DNA of 11,560 bases from Pseudomonadota bacterium (GTDB lineage Bacteria > Pseudomonadota > Alphaproteobacteria > Rhizobiales > Xanthobacteraceae): NCBI GenBank assembly GCA_023432885.1, contig JAEZEU010000299.1, forward strand, positions 1 through 11,560. The letters are read 5' to 3'. The position numbers were made by a program, and so were the translations under genes. Shown here piece after piece: positions 1-7,979 of the stretch (the first letter of the stretch is position 1; the number at the start of each line of letters is the position of its first letter). The notes under the pieces were generated by a model. It was given only the letters and a program-made list of their open reading frames with translations. It did not search any database and was not told the DNA's origin.

Positions 1-2
1 AT

Positions 3-1316
3 GGTTTGCTCGGCGAAGGCAGCCGTATTGCTGTTGCGGATGCGGACGCGCCCTTTGTGGACGGGCTGCGCGATCAAGAATTGTCGTGGAAAGAATTTTC
101 TTTTCTTCGCGAAGCGACAAGGGCGATTTCTGTCACGCCGAACTTCAAAGAAGTTGTGTCGTTCTTCAGGTCACGTGCCGGTGATACGCCGGCTGGCTAT
201 CGCATAGAGCGCGAGTTTGCGCGTGACGGCCGTCTGTTGTTCGATCTCGTTCGCGACATTGGGTACGAAGCGAACGGTCGCAAGCGCGCAATCCCGCTGA
301 TTTTCTCTGCGGATTCCGCAAATCCATATGAAGTTGCGCCGATCAGCAACCTCATCGGAAATCTCACCTGCAATCCGGGAATTATCTACGATCTATTCTT
401 GAATAATCCGAAAGCGAATGTAGGCAACAAGTTTCGTACACGGGAAGAAGTGATAGCTGAACTCGGGCGAATCCTCGGGCCGGGCTGCGATATCAGTGTC
501 GAACTGAACGATCCGTTCGAGCCAAGCCTCGATCGCATCCTCGAGGAAATCGCGCCCTTCGAGGAGATTCTCTCTAAGCATCGCCTGATCGTAAAGGTGC
601 CGCACACCGGGCCGGTGAATGGAGCCAACATTGAACAGCTCCTGCGCGACAAGGGCAGGCTCGATCTTCGCTACGATCAAGGCAGTACTGCGGACTATCT
701 GCGCGGACACAATCTCGCGCTCAAGCTGCAAGAGCGCGGCTATCGCATCAACTTCACGTTGATGTTTGAGCCGCATCAGGTGCCGATGGCACTTCAGGCT
801 AAGCCCGCATTCATCAATGCCTTTGTCCGGCACCGCCTCATCGCGAGCACGAACTTTCAAGAAGCGCTCGAGGAGTTCGAAAAGTCAAAGGACAACGCAG
901 TGCTTGAGAAGCTTCGCGATTACATGCTGGCAAACGATTATCTTGCCGCCGGCGAAGACAAAACCGAGCTTTCCCGCGTCAAGGCAATTGCAGAGGCTTG
1001 CCTGAGAAACCGCCGCTTCGAAGAACACGAAGGAGCCGACGGCCTTGATTGTGCCCGCGCAGGTTTGCGCTGGTTGAAAACGGCGAACCTCCCCGAAACC
1101 AAGCTGATTATTTGCAGCATGGAAGGCGACATGAACTTCCCGGACGTCATCCAGATGCTCATGGAGGACGAGTTTCAGGATATGCAGGGGCGCGTCGTCA
1201 TCACGTCCGAGCCGAATTATATCGCTCGCTTCTGTAGCACGCCGCAAGTGATCGCTTATCAGCGGCGTTTCCTCAAGGCTGTTCAATCGAATTCGCAAAA
1301 GGTCGTTGCGCAATGA
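3..1316 (+). CDS. Transaldolase-family protein, 5' end outside the window
   Basis: The C-terminal part reads as a transaldolase-type class I aldolase TIM barrel. Numbering from a TTG at position 6, the family's key positions are visible: Asp103 in FSADSAN, Thr121-Asn123-Pro124 in LTCNPG, Glu166 in SVELNDP, the Schiff-base lysine Lys197 in LIVKVPHTGP, and Asn249/Thr251 in INFTLMFEP. Transaldolases move a dihydroxyacetone unit between sugar phosphates; some relatives only cleave or form fructose 6-phosphate-like sugars. The reading frame is open to the window edge, so the TTG is probably internal and the gene starts upstream. About 95 residues precede the first catalytic motif, much longer than the leader of ordinary transaldolases, and I recognise no domain there. 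The stop overlaps the next start as ATGA, implying translational coupling. The catalytic set suggests an active enzyme; the substrate is unknown. Confidence 0.85.
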   Translation, partial: GLLGEGSRIAVADADAPFVDGLRDQELSWKEFSFLREATRAISVTPNFKEVVSFFRSRAGDTPAGYRIEREFARDGRLLFDLVRDIGYEANGRKRAIPLIFSADSANPYEVAPISNLIGNLTCNPGIIYDLFLNNPKANVGNKFRTREEVIAELGRILGPGCDISVELNDPFEPSLDRILEEIAPFEEILSKHRLIVKVPHTGPVNGANIEQLLRDKGRLDLRYDQGSTADYLRGHNLALKLQERGYRINFTLMFEPHQVPMALQAKPAFINAFVRHRLIASTNFQEALEEFEKSKDNAVLEKLRDYMLANDYLAAGEDKTELSRVKAIAEACLRNRRFEEHEGADGLDCARAGLRWLKTANLPETKLIICSMEGDMNFPDVIQMLMEDEFQDMQGRVVITSEPNYIARFCSTPQVIAYQRRFLKAVQSNSQKVVAQ

Positions 1317-2863
1317 AGGGGAGTGACAGTATTGTCGATCTTTTGGTGATCGGTGGGGGTATCAATGGCACTGCGATCGCGCGAGACGCCGCGGGCAGAG
1401 GCCTCTCCGTTATCCTATGCGACAAGCAGGACCTCGCGGAGGGGACTTCCTCCAAGAGCAGCAAGCTCATTCACGGTGGCTTGCGTTATCTGGAATACTA
1501 CGAGTTCCGACTGGTGCGCGAAGCGTTAGCCGAACGCGAAATTTTGATGAAGACGGCGCCGCATGTTGTGTGGCCACAAGAATTCATTCTGCCACATACG
1601 AAAGAATTGCGGCCGGCGTGGCTCGTGCGGCTGGGGCTGTTTCTCTATGACTATATCGGTGGCGCGCGCAGCCTTCCGGCCTGCCACAGCGTCAATCTTC
1701 ACAAGGAGAAGGTTGGTGAGGAGATCAAGCCGGAATTTAAGCTTGCTTTCTCCTATTGGGATTGCCGCTCGGACGATGCGCGTATCGTTGCGCTGAACGC
1801 GGTTGATGCGCGCGAACGCGGCTCCGAAATCCTGCCCCGTACTGCGTATGTATCGTCAGACTACAACGGAACATTCTGGCGTGTCCGGTTGCAGGACCAA
1901 CGTACCAAGCAGGAGCGCGAAGTACGTGCCCGTGTGATCGTGAACGCGGCGGGGCCCTGGGCGAACGGCGTATTGCGTCAACTGCTCGGAAAAACCGTGA
2001 AGGAAAGCGTACGTAACGTGAAGGGCAGCCATATTGTGTTGCCCAAGCTCTACGAAGGCAATCACGCCTACTTCCTCCAGAATCACGACAAGCGAATTCT
2101 GTTTGTGATCCCCTATGAGCGCGACTACACGCTCGTCGGCAATACGGACGTGTCGTTCGACGATGAGCCTGCAGCGGTCCAAATCAGCGCGGATGAATCT
2201 AAATACATGTGTGACATTTGCAGCCGCTACTTCAAAAAACCGGTGCGGCCAGAGGATGTTGTCTGGTCCTGGTCGGGTCTGCGTCCGCTTTATGACGACG
2301 GACAGGACAACATCTCTGCGATTACTCGTGATTACGCGATGAAAATCTATCGCAATGAGGAGGGTGGGCCGATCCTTTCCATCTTCGGCGGCAAGATTAC
2401 GACCGGACGCCAGCTTGCGGAGAGCGCAATGCGCGCTTTGCGCGAGTTGTTTCCGTCGATGGGGCCGAGTTGGACACATCACTCTCCACTGCCGGGCGGT
2501 GACATGCCTGCCGGCGATTTCGGTGGGTTTGTCGCGAGATTAAAGAGGCAATATCCGGCGCTGCCGGCTGTGATCGTGGAAGATTATGCGCGGCGTCACG
2601 GCACGAGAGCCTGGAAGATTCTCGATTCGGTGAGGACCGTGAAAGACCTTGGCATTGATTTCGGTGGCCATCTCTATGAGCGTGAAGTGCGTCATCTCAT
2701 GGAGGAGGAGTATGCGCTGACCGAAGAGGATATTCTTTGGCGCAGGACCAAACTCGGTCTGCGCGTGCCGAAGGATGGCGTCGCTCGCTTGGCGGCGTGG
2801 ATCAAGTCTGCAAACAGCTCTGCACAAAAGATAGCAGGGGAGGGAGGAGAACAGAATGACTGA
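1313..2863 (+). CDS. glpD: GlpD-type FAD-dependent glycerol-3-phosphate dehydrogenase
   Basis: This 516-residue protein matches aerobic glycerol-3-phosphate dehydrogenase in length and layout. An N-terminal FAD-binding Rossmann motif, GGGINGT, lies at residues 14-20, followed by the GlpD signature TSSKSSKLIHGGLRYL at 45-60. NAAGPWA is at 211-217, WSWSGLRPLYDDG at 318-330 and IFGGKITTGRQ at 357-367. The GlpD C-terminal helical domain includes LTEEDILWRRTKLG near 469-482. GlpD oxidises sn-glycerol 3-phosphate to dihydroxyacetone phosphate at the inner membrane and passes electrons to quinone. Relatives such as EryB use other polyol phosphates, so the true substrate may differ. The start overlaps the previous stop by four bases, with AAAAGG ten bases upstream (1297-1302). 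The 3' end overlaps the binding-protein gene by eight bases. Family assignment is firm; substrate is less so. Confidence 0.92.
   Translation: MKGSDSIVDLLVIGGGINGTAIARDAAGRGLSVILCDKQDLAEGTSSKSSKLIHGGLRYLEYYEFRLVREALAEREILMKTAPHVVWPQEFILPHTKELRPAWLVRLGLFLYDYIGGARSLPACHSVNLHKEKVGEEIKPEFKLAFSYWDCRSDDARIVALNAVDARERGSEILPRTAYVSSDYNGTFWRVRLQDQRTKQEREVRARVIVNAAGPWANGVLRQLLGKTVKESVRNVKGSHIVLPKLYEGNHAYFLQNHDKRILFVIPYERDYTLVGNTDVSFDDEPAAVQISADESKYMCDICSRYFKKPVRPEDVVWSWSGLRPLYDDGQDNISAITRDYAMKIYRNEEGGPILSIFGGKITTGRQLAESAMRALRELFPSMGPSWTHHSPLPGGDMPAGDFGGFVARLKRQYPALPAVIVEDYARRHGTRAWKILDSVRTVKDLGIDFGGHLYEREVRHLMEEEYALTEEDILWRRTKLGLRVPKDGVARLAAWIKSANSSAQKIAGEGGEQND
2841..2850 (+). promoter_or_regulatory. 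Strong Shine-Dalgarno for the solute-binding protein gene
   Basis: The purine-rich AGGGAGGAGA ends five bases before the ATG at 2856. It is embedded in the last codons of the upstream dehydrogenase gene. It is the best ribosome-binding site in the operon, fits the need for excess periplasmic binding protein, and fixes the start of that gene. Confidence 0.75.
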
Positions 2864-4190
2864 CAAGGGAGACAAATCGTCGGCGCTTCTCATATCGAAG
2901 CGCAGACTTCTCAAGCTGGCTGGCGCGGGCGGTGCGGTTGCACTTGGCTCGACGCTTTCCGCGCCCTATGTCTGGGGCCAGGCAAAGCCGGTCTTTATTC
3001 GCTTCATGTATCCCGTCGGCGTTTCGGGACCGCTGGCCAAAGAAATGGCCACAATGGTTCAGGACTTCAACGACGCGCATCCGAATATTGTCTGCGAGCA
3101 TGTCTATACCGGCGACTACGATCCGACCGAGCAGAAGATTCTGACGGCCATTCACGGCGGTAATCCACCGGATGTGTTTCTCACCATTCTGTCGGCTATG
3201 CGCAGCTTCCTTGCGCTCGATGCGCTTGCCGACATCACTGATCTCGCAAAGAGGGATGGCATCTTCGATGACTTCCACCCTGCGCTTATGGGCACGGCTA
3301 TGGATAACGGTAAGCTCTATGGCCTGCCGTTCCAATCCAGTACGGCAATGCTGTTCTGGAATAAGGATGCCTTCAAGGAGGTCGGGCTGGATCCGGAAAG
3401 GGCGCCTGCTACCTGGGACGAAATGCAGGAGTACGCGAGTAAGCTTACCAAGCGCAGCGGCAACGATGCCGAACGCTGGGGCGTCACAATCGGCGGAGGC
3501 TGGCACGACTGGTTGTTCGAGTCTTTCGTGCGGCAGAACGGCAAGGTGTTCTGGGATCCCAACAACGTCTCGTTTAACATTCCTGAATCGGTCGAGGCGC
3601 TCGAATTGTGGTCGGCGATCGCGAATAAAGACCGCGCCATGCCGCGTCACTCGACTTGGGCGTCTTCGTCGGCTGACTTCGTCGCTGGTCGCACCGCGAT
3701 GCTCTATCACACCACCGGCATCATGACCTTCATCAAGGACTCTGCTAAGTTTAAGTGGGGTGCGGCGTTCATGCCGAAGAAGAAGACCTACGGCAGCGTG
3801 ATCGGCGGTGGTCCGCTCTGGATCGCCAAGAACATTCCCGAAGAACGCAAGCAGGCTGCATACACCTTCGCGAAATGGATGACGTCCACAAGGGGCACCA
3901 CCCGCTGGGGTCTTGCGACAGGCTATGTTCCCGGCCGCAAGTCCGCATGGGATCTGCCCGAGGTGAAGAAATATGTCGGGGAAGCGCCAGGTATTCGCAC
4001 GGCATGGGATCAGCTCGAGTATGCTGGGGCGTTCCTTCAGGTGCCACAATACCAGAAGGTTCGTGAAATCCTGAAGAGCTCGCTCGACATGGTGCTCGAC
4101 GAGAAGGCGAAGCCGAAAGAGGCACTCGATCGCGCAACCGAACTTGCGAACCGCGAAATCGCTCGCGTAAGTCGGGCTCGCAAGAAGTAA
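2856..4190 (+). CDS. ABC transporter periplasmic solute-binding protein, UgpB/MalE-like
   Basis: This is a 444-residue extracellular solute-binding protein of the type 1 family that serves sugar and glycerol-3-phosphate importers. The N-terminus carries a signal peptide with a Tat-like start (SKRRLLK, twin arginine at residues 16-17), a glycine- and alanine-rich hydrophobic stretch, and a probable cleavage after WGQA near residue 43. The mature part starts FIRFMYPVG and contains GGNPPDVFLTILS, DNGKLYGLPFQSSTAMLFWN and ATWDEMQEYASKLTK, the usual pattern of this family. It would capture the substrate in the periplasm and hand it to the two permeases downstream. It overlaps the dehydrogenase gene by eight bases and follows a strong ribosome-binding site. 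UgpB-like affinity would suit glycerol 3-phosphate or a glycerophosphodiester, but a sugar or polyol is equally possible. Confidence 0.92.
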   Translation: MTDKGDKSSALLISKRRLLKLAGAGGAVALGSTLSAPYVWGQAKPVFIRFMYPVGVSGPLAKEMATMVQDFNDAHPNIVCEHVYTGDYDPTEQKILTAIHGGNPPDVFLTILSAMRSFLALDALADITDLAKRDGIFDDFHPALMGTAMDNGKLYGLPFQSSTAMLFWNKDAFKEVGLDPERAPATWDEMQEYASKLTKRSGNDAERWGVTIGGGWHDWLFESFVRQNGKVFWDPNNVSFNIPESVEALELWSAIANKDRAMPRHSTWASSSADFVAGRTAMLYHTTGIMTFIKDSAKFKWGAAFMPKKKTYGSVIGGGPLWIAKNIPEERKQAAYTFAKWMTSTRGTTRWGLATGYVPGRKSAWDLPEVKKYVGEAPGIRTAWDQLEYAGAFLQVPQYQKVREILKSSLDMVLDEKAKPKEALDRATELANREIARVSRARKK

Positions 4191-4195
4191 TAGTG

Positions 4196-4235
4196 GAATC
4201 CGGCTTCTTCGACTGCGGGCAAGGAAGTCGGATTC
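4196..4235 (+). promoter_or_regulatory. Stem-loop between binding-protein and permease genes
   Basis: GAATCCGGCTTC (4196-4207) pairs with GAAGTCGGATTC (4224-4235), a 12-bp stem with one G-U pair and a 16-base loop. It lies six bases after the binding-protein stop, and no run of T follows, so it is not a typical intrinsic terminator. In several binding-protein-dependent importers such intergenic hairpins protect the upstream message from 3' decay, or thin transcription, so that binding protein exceeds permease. That role is inferred here from position. Confidence 0.55.
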
Positions 4236-4273
4236 ACGCCCTCAAGCAAAGATTATCTGGAAGCTAGAGTGAG

Positions 4274-5218
4274 ATGCTTTATACAGGTGAAGTCTCCAAG
4301 ATGAAGACGCCTCCGAGAGCAGGCGTATCAAGGTGGTTCCGGAGTGTATCGGATACTGTCGCAGCCATTTTCTTGCTGCTTCCCTCGCTTCTGTTTTTGG
4401 CCGTTTTTACTTATTGGCCAATCATTCAAACAATCGACCTTTCACTGCATGAATTTTCGCTCGGTAGCAGCGAGCGGCATTTCACCGGCCTCGATAATTT
4501 CGAGCGGGTCTATGACGACGACCTGTTCTGGAGGGTGATGAAGAACACGATTGCTTATACGGTGATTACGCTGCCAGTCGCGATCGCAGTTGCACTCAGT
4601 ATGGCGCTACTGGTCAATGGCAAGCTTAAGGCAGCCTGGTTTTATCGTACAGCATTCTTTTATCCCGTGATGATTCCCTCGGTTGCTGCCGCTCTCGTGT
4701 GGGTATTTATCCTTGCGCCGGGCTACGGTCTGATGAGTCACGCGCTGGACGCGCTCGGGTTGCCTCCGATCGAGTGGCTTTACAGTTCATCCTGGGCACT
4801 TCCTGCCATCATTCTCGTCAGTGTCTGGAAATTGTCCGGTTATTTCATGATCATTATGCTCGCCGGTCTCCAGCTCATTCCTGATGACCTATATGAGGCC
4901 GCCGATCTAGAAGGCGCGACCCTTCCGCAGAGACTGTTTCACATTACGCTACCGCTACTATCGCCGACTCTCTACTTCATTCTGATTATCGGTCTGCTGC
5001 ACACGTTCCAGATTTTCGACTATGTCTACGTCATGACGGCCGGTGGTCCGGCGGACAGCACGAATGTTCTGATCTATTTGATCTATCAGAATGCATTCCG
5101 TTACTGGGATATCGGCTATGCGGCGACGCTCGCATTGATCTTCATTGCGCTCAGCACTGTTACGCTCCTCATCATCGGCGCCACCGTGGGCCGCAAGATC
5201 TTCTATCAGGGATCCTGA
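4274..5218 (+). CDS. ABC sugar transporter permease 1, UgpA/MalF-type
   Basis: This inner-membrane subunit belongs to the binding-protein-dependent carbohydrate importer family. About six hydrophobic segments are visible (roughly residues 28-50, 89-113, 125-148, 174-200, 231-250 and 283-303). The EAA loop, which docks the ATPase, reads EAADLEGATLPQRLFHITLP at about 208-227, with the conserved glycine. MTAGGP near 254-259 is typical of the first permease. The start is uncertain. The ATG at 4274 has no clear ribosome-binding site, whereas the in-frame ATG at 4301 (residue 10) has AGGTGA eleven bases upstream, so the protein may be nine residues shorter. It forms the channel with the following permease. 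Neither sequence identifies the substrate, and no ATPase gene is adjacent. Confidence 0.92.
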   Translation: MLYTGEVSKMKTPPRAGVSRWFRSVSDTVAAIFLLLPSLLFLAVFTYWPIIQTIDLSLHEFSLGSSERHFTGLDNFERVYDDDLFWRVMKNTIAYTVITLPVAIAVALSMALLVNGKLKAAWFYRTAFFYPVMIPSVAAALVWVFILAPGYGLMSHALDALGLPPIEWLYSSSWALPAIILVSVWKLSGYFMIIMLAGLQLIPDDLYEAADLEGATLPQRLFHITLPLLSPTLYFILIIGLLHTFQIFDYVYVMTAGGPADSTNVLIYLIYQNAFRYWDIGYAATLALIFIALSTVTLLIIGATVGRKIFYQGS

Positions 5219-5221
5219 ACC

Positions 5222-6046
5222 ATGCAGGAATCCGCTGCAAAGACCGTTTCTCGTCATGGAATTCTCGCCGGCCTGGCAGTTTTTTGGCTTGCGCCGCTCG
5301 CCTGGATTTTGCTCACTTCAGTGAAGAAGAGAACGGAAGTGTTCTCGCCGACACTTTCTGTTTTTCCCGAGACGTTCGAATGGGCGAACTATCTCAAAGC
5401 GATTCAGACTGCGCCCTTCGGAACCTTCATGGTCAATAGCGTCCTCGTAGTGTCGCTGATCCTTACCGTTCAGCTTGTGACGATTACGCTCGCGGCTTAT
5501 GCATTCACTCGGCTGAAATTCAGGGGGAAAGAATTCGTCTTCTATCTCTTTGTATTGCAGATCATGTTTCCAATCCATCTCACGTTCTTGCCGAACTATC
5601 TGACGATCAAGAACATGGGTCTTTTGAATACGCTGGTCGCGATGGCACTTCCGTTTCTGGCGAGCGGGTATGGCACCTTCATGCTGCGTCAGGCGTTCCG
5701 TCAGGTGCCGATCGAGTTCGCCGATGCCGCCCGCATTGATGGATGCGGACATTTGCGCATCATCTGGCATGTCTATGTACCTCTGGTGAAACCGACACTG
5801 ATGGCTTTTGGCATCATAAGCGTTGTCACACACTGGAACGACTATTTCTGGCCGTTGCTCGTAACGGACAGCGAAAGCGTGCGGACGATGCCGATTGGTC
5901 TTGGCATGCTCGCGCAATCGGAGAGTGGCGCGGACTGGACGCTTCTGATGGCGGCGACGATTTTCATGATCTCTCCGTTGTTTCTGGCCTTTTTGATTTT
6001 CCAGCGCCGCTTCATCTCGAGTTTTATGCATTCCGGACTGAAGTAG
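5222..6046 (+). CDS. ABC sugar transporter permease 2, UgpE/MalG-type
   Basis: This 274-residue protein is the second inner-membrane subunit. Its segments lie near residues 12-32, 70-96, 106-126, 135-157, 187-213 and 239-260. The EAA-type loop has the form EFADAARIDGCGHLRIIWHV at about 165-184, followed by the family-typical VPLVKPTL and HWNDYFWPLLV. AGGGA at 5208-5212 precedes the ATG by nine bases, and only three bases separate it from the stop of permease 1, so the two are co-translated. The membrane pair would need an external nucleotide-binding protein (UgpC/MalK/MsmX-like), which is not encoded in this window. Confidence 0.92.
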   Translation: MQESAAKTVSRHGILAGLAVFWLAPLAWILLTSVKKRTEVFSPTLSVFPETFEWANYLKAIQTAPFGTFMVNSVLVVSLILTVQLVTITLAAYAFTRLKFRGKEFVFYLFVLQIMFPIHLTFLPNYLTIKNMGLLNTLVAMALPFLASGYGTFMLRQAFRQVPIEFADAARIDGCGHLRIIWHVYVPLVKPTLMAFGIISVVTHWNDYFWPLLVTDSESVRTMPIGLGMLAQSESGADWTLLMAATIFMISPLFLAFLIFQRRFISSFMHSGLK

Positions 6047-6071
6047 TCCCGATAACGAGTTTGGAAGAATT

Positions 6072-7490
6072 ATGAGACGTCTCAGACGGGCGAAGATCGT
6101 CGCGACCGTCGGTCCTGCTTCGTCTTCTCCTACAATGCTGCGCAAACTGTTTCTTGCGGGCGTTGACACGTTCCGGCTGAATTTCAGTCACGGCCGTCAA
6201 GAAGATCATGCCGCAGTCTTTCGCGCGATCCGCCAACTGGAAAGCGAGTTGAAACGGCCGATCGGAATTCTGCAGGATCTACAGGGGCCCAAGATCCGGA
6301 TAGGTACACTGCGCCAAGGTTCGGTAACGGTCGCGACCGGTTCCATGGCGTGTTTTCGCCGGTCTGCAGAGGGAGGCGACACGCAATCTCTTCCGCTGCC
6401 ACATCCGGAGGTGTTCGCGGCGGTCAAGCCGGGACAGGAGTTATTGATCAACGACGGCCGGGTGCGGCTGAGAATTGTGGCGCTCGACGGTGAAAGAATC
6501 GAAGCCGAAGTTCTTGCCGGAGGCGAGATATCGGAGCGCAAGGGGGTCAATCTTCCTGATACGATGCTCGATCTTTCGCCTCTCACATCGAAAGATCGCG
6601 AGGATCTTGCATTCGGGTTGTCGTTGGGCGTGGACTGGGTGGCTCTTTCCTTCGTGCAGCGCGCAGGCGATCTGATGGAGGCAAGAGCCTTGATCGGCGA
6701 TCGCGCTGCTCTGATGGCAAAAATCGAGAAGCCATCTGCGATCGGCCAGATCGGCGATATCCTCAGGTTCAGCGACGCAATTATGGTCGCAAGGGGCGAT
6801 CTCGGCGTGGAGATTCCACCGGAGGAGGTCCCAGGGCGTCAGAAGGAACTCGTACGTGCGAGCCGGCTCGCGGGAAAGCCGGTTGTAATCGCAACGCAGA
6901 TGCTGGAGTCGATGACTGCTTCGCCAACGCCGACCCGTGCGGAATCATCAGACGTTGCGACTGCGATTTATGATGGCGCGGATGCTGTGATGCTCTCGGC
7001 GGAATCCGCATCCGGAAAATTCCCGGTAGAGGCGGTGGCGATGATGGACCGCATTATCCGGCAGACCGAGCAGCATCAACTCTATCGCTCGCTCGTTGCC
7101 GCCTCGGAGCCGGAAGTTGAGCAGACGCCACAACACGCAGTCGCCGGTCTTTCCGCAGATCTCGCGGAAGCGTTGCAGGTGCCCGCGATAGTCGCTTTTA
7201 CTTCTAGCGGAAGTACCGCGCGCCGGATCGCCCGCAAGCGAGGTCCGACGCCCGTTATTGCAGTAACGTCCAGCGAACGAACATCGCGCTGCTTAAGCCT
7301 TACATGGGGTACTCATAGCGTGCTTTCCAGGGACATCGGCAGTTACGATGAAATGGTACGCGCTGCGATGGCAACAGTGGTCGCGGAGGAATATGCCCGT
7401 CTGCAGGATACGATCGTCGTTGTTGCTGGGATTCCGTTCGCAACGGCGGGCACCACGAACAATCTGAGGGTTGTTGAAGTGGGGATGTGA
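6072..7490 (+). CDS. pyk: Pyruvate kinase
   Basis: This enzyme transfers phosphate from phosphoenolpyruvate to ADP, making ATP and pyruvate in the cytoplasm. The 472-residue length is normal for bacterial pyruvate kinase. The N-terminal ATVGPAS leads to RLNFSHG (Arg35, Asn37, Ser39) and QDLQGPKIRIG (Asp69, Lys74). The catalytic and metal-binding stretch is MAKIEKPSAI (Lys218, Glu220), then ARGDLGVEIP (Asp243) and IATQMLESM (Thr275). The B domain lies at about 75-170. The C-terminal domain carries TSSGSTARRIARKR at about 377-390, where allosteric effectors bind in characterised enzymes. GGAAGA at 6063-6068 is the ribosome-binding site, and the gene starts 25 bases after permease 2, so it is probably the last gene of the operon. 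It is likely a second, pathway-linked copy, but the rest of the genome would have to be seen. Confidence 0.95.
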   Translation: MRRLRRAKIVATVGPASSSPTMLRKLFLAGVDTFRLNFSHGRQEDHAAVFRAIRQLESELKRPIGILQDLQGPKIRIGTLRQGSVTVATGSMACFRRSAEGGDTQSLPLPHPEVFAAVKPGQELLINDGRVRLRIVALDGERIEAEVLAGGEISERKGVNLPDTMLDLSPLTSKDREDLAFGLSLGVDWVALSFVQRAGDLMEARALIGDRAALMAKIEKPSAIGQIGDILRFSDAIMVARGDLGVEIPPEEVPGRQKELVRASRLAGKPVVIATQMLESMTASPTPTRAESSDVATAIYDGADAVMLSAESASGKFPVEAVAMMDRIIRQTEQHQLYRSLVAASEPEVEQTPQHAVAGLSADLAEALQVPAIVAFTSSGSTARRIARKRGPTPVIAVTSSERTSRCLSLTWGTHSVLSRDIGSYDEMVRAAMATVVAEEYARLQDTIVVVAGIPFATAGTTNNLRVVEVGM

Positions 7491-7550
7491 ACGACGTCTA
7501 GCGCTTGAGAGCCGACCATGTATTGCGGGCGCTAAAGAGCTAACCAAGGA

Positions 7551-7976
7551 TCAGTATTTCTGCAGCGGAAGACCGGTACCGACGCTGTTCAAAATGTAAC
7601 GCCCAAATACACTCTTTAGTCGACGACGGTGGCGTCGATTCCTCATCAGGGCCGTGCCTGCGAAGGTTTCGTCCCACGACGATCCCGTGATGGAGTCGCT
7701 TCCGGACGTTCCGCGATAACAGGCATTGGCGTTGATGGTCTGGAGGTTCCAGGTGCTGCCATCGGCGAATGCGAACTTTTCGATGACCCGGTTAGCGGCT
7801 TGACTATAGAACTGGTAGTCGATCTTGATCGTTTTGCCAGTCGCGTTGATCCCGACAAGCATGTGCTGGCCGCTGCGGCTCAACGTGATATCGCTCGCAT
7901 TCAGATTGGTAAACGTCAACGTATCGATGTCGGTCGTCGACGCCGACTCGTCATCGATCTCGTCGTTGCCGACACC
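7551..7976 (-). pseudogene. RTX / calcium-binding protein fragment, degenerate
   Basis: The minus strand from about 7976 down reads GVGNDEIDD, then TFTNLNASDITLSRSGQHM, LVGINATGKTIKIDYQF, IEKFAFADGSTWN and YRGTSGSDSITGSSWDETFAGT. This is the pattern of large repeat-rich secreted calcium-binding proteins: a beta-rich unit ending in FADGSTW, followed by a nonapeptide-like GTSGSDSITGS block. The frame is blocked upstream by an in-frame TAG (plus-strand 7977-7979). After FAGTA the match is lost, apparently by frameshift, and the last 30 or so codons to the stop at 7551 look random. The only usable start is a TTG at 7919. Full-length relatives run to many hundreds of residues, so this is a relic without expected function. 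Confidence 0.6.
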
Positions 7977-7979
7977 CTA

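Noticed and set aside
2802..4049. 415-codon minus-strand frame opposite the binding-protein gene
   Set aside because: Antisense shadow of a well-supported gene; no domain seen and no start signal.
7499..7534. TAGCGC and GCGCTA after pyruvate kinase as the operon terminator
   Set aside because: Only six pairs around a 24-base loop and no T-run; too weak to call a terminator.
7620..7638. TCGACG / CGTCGA inverted repeat
   Set aside because: Six pairs with a seven-base loop inside GC-rich sequence; easily chance and it overlaps the decayed end of the RTX fragment.
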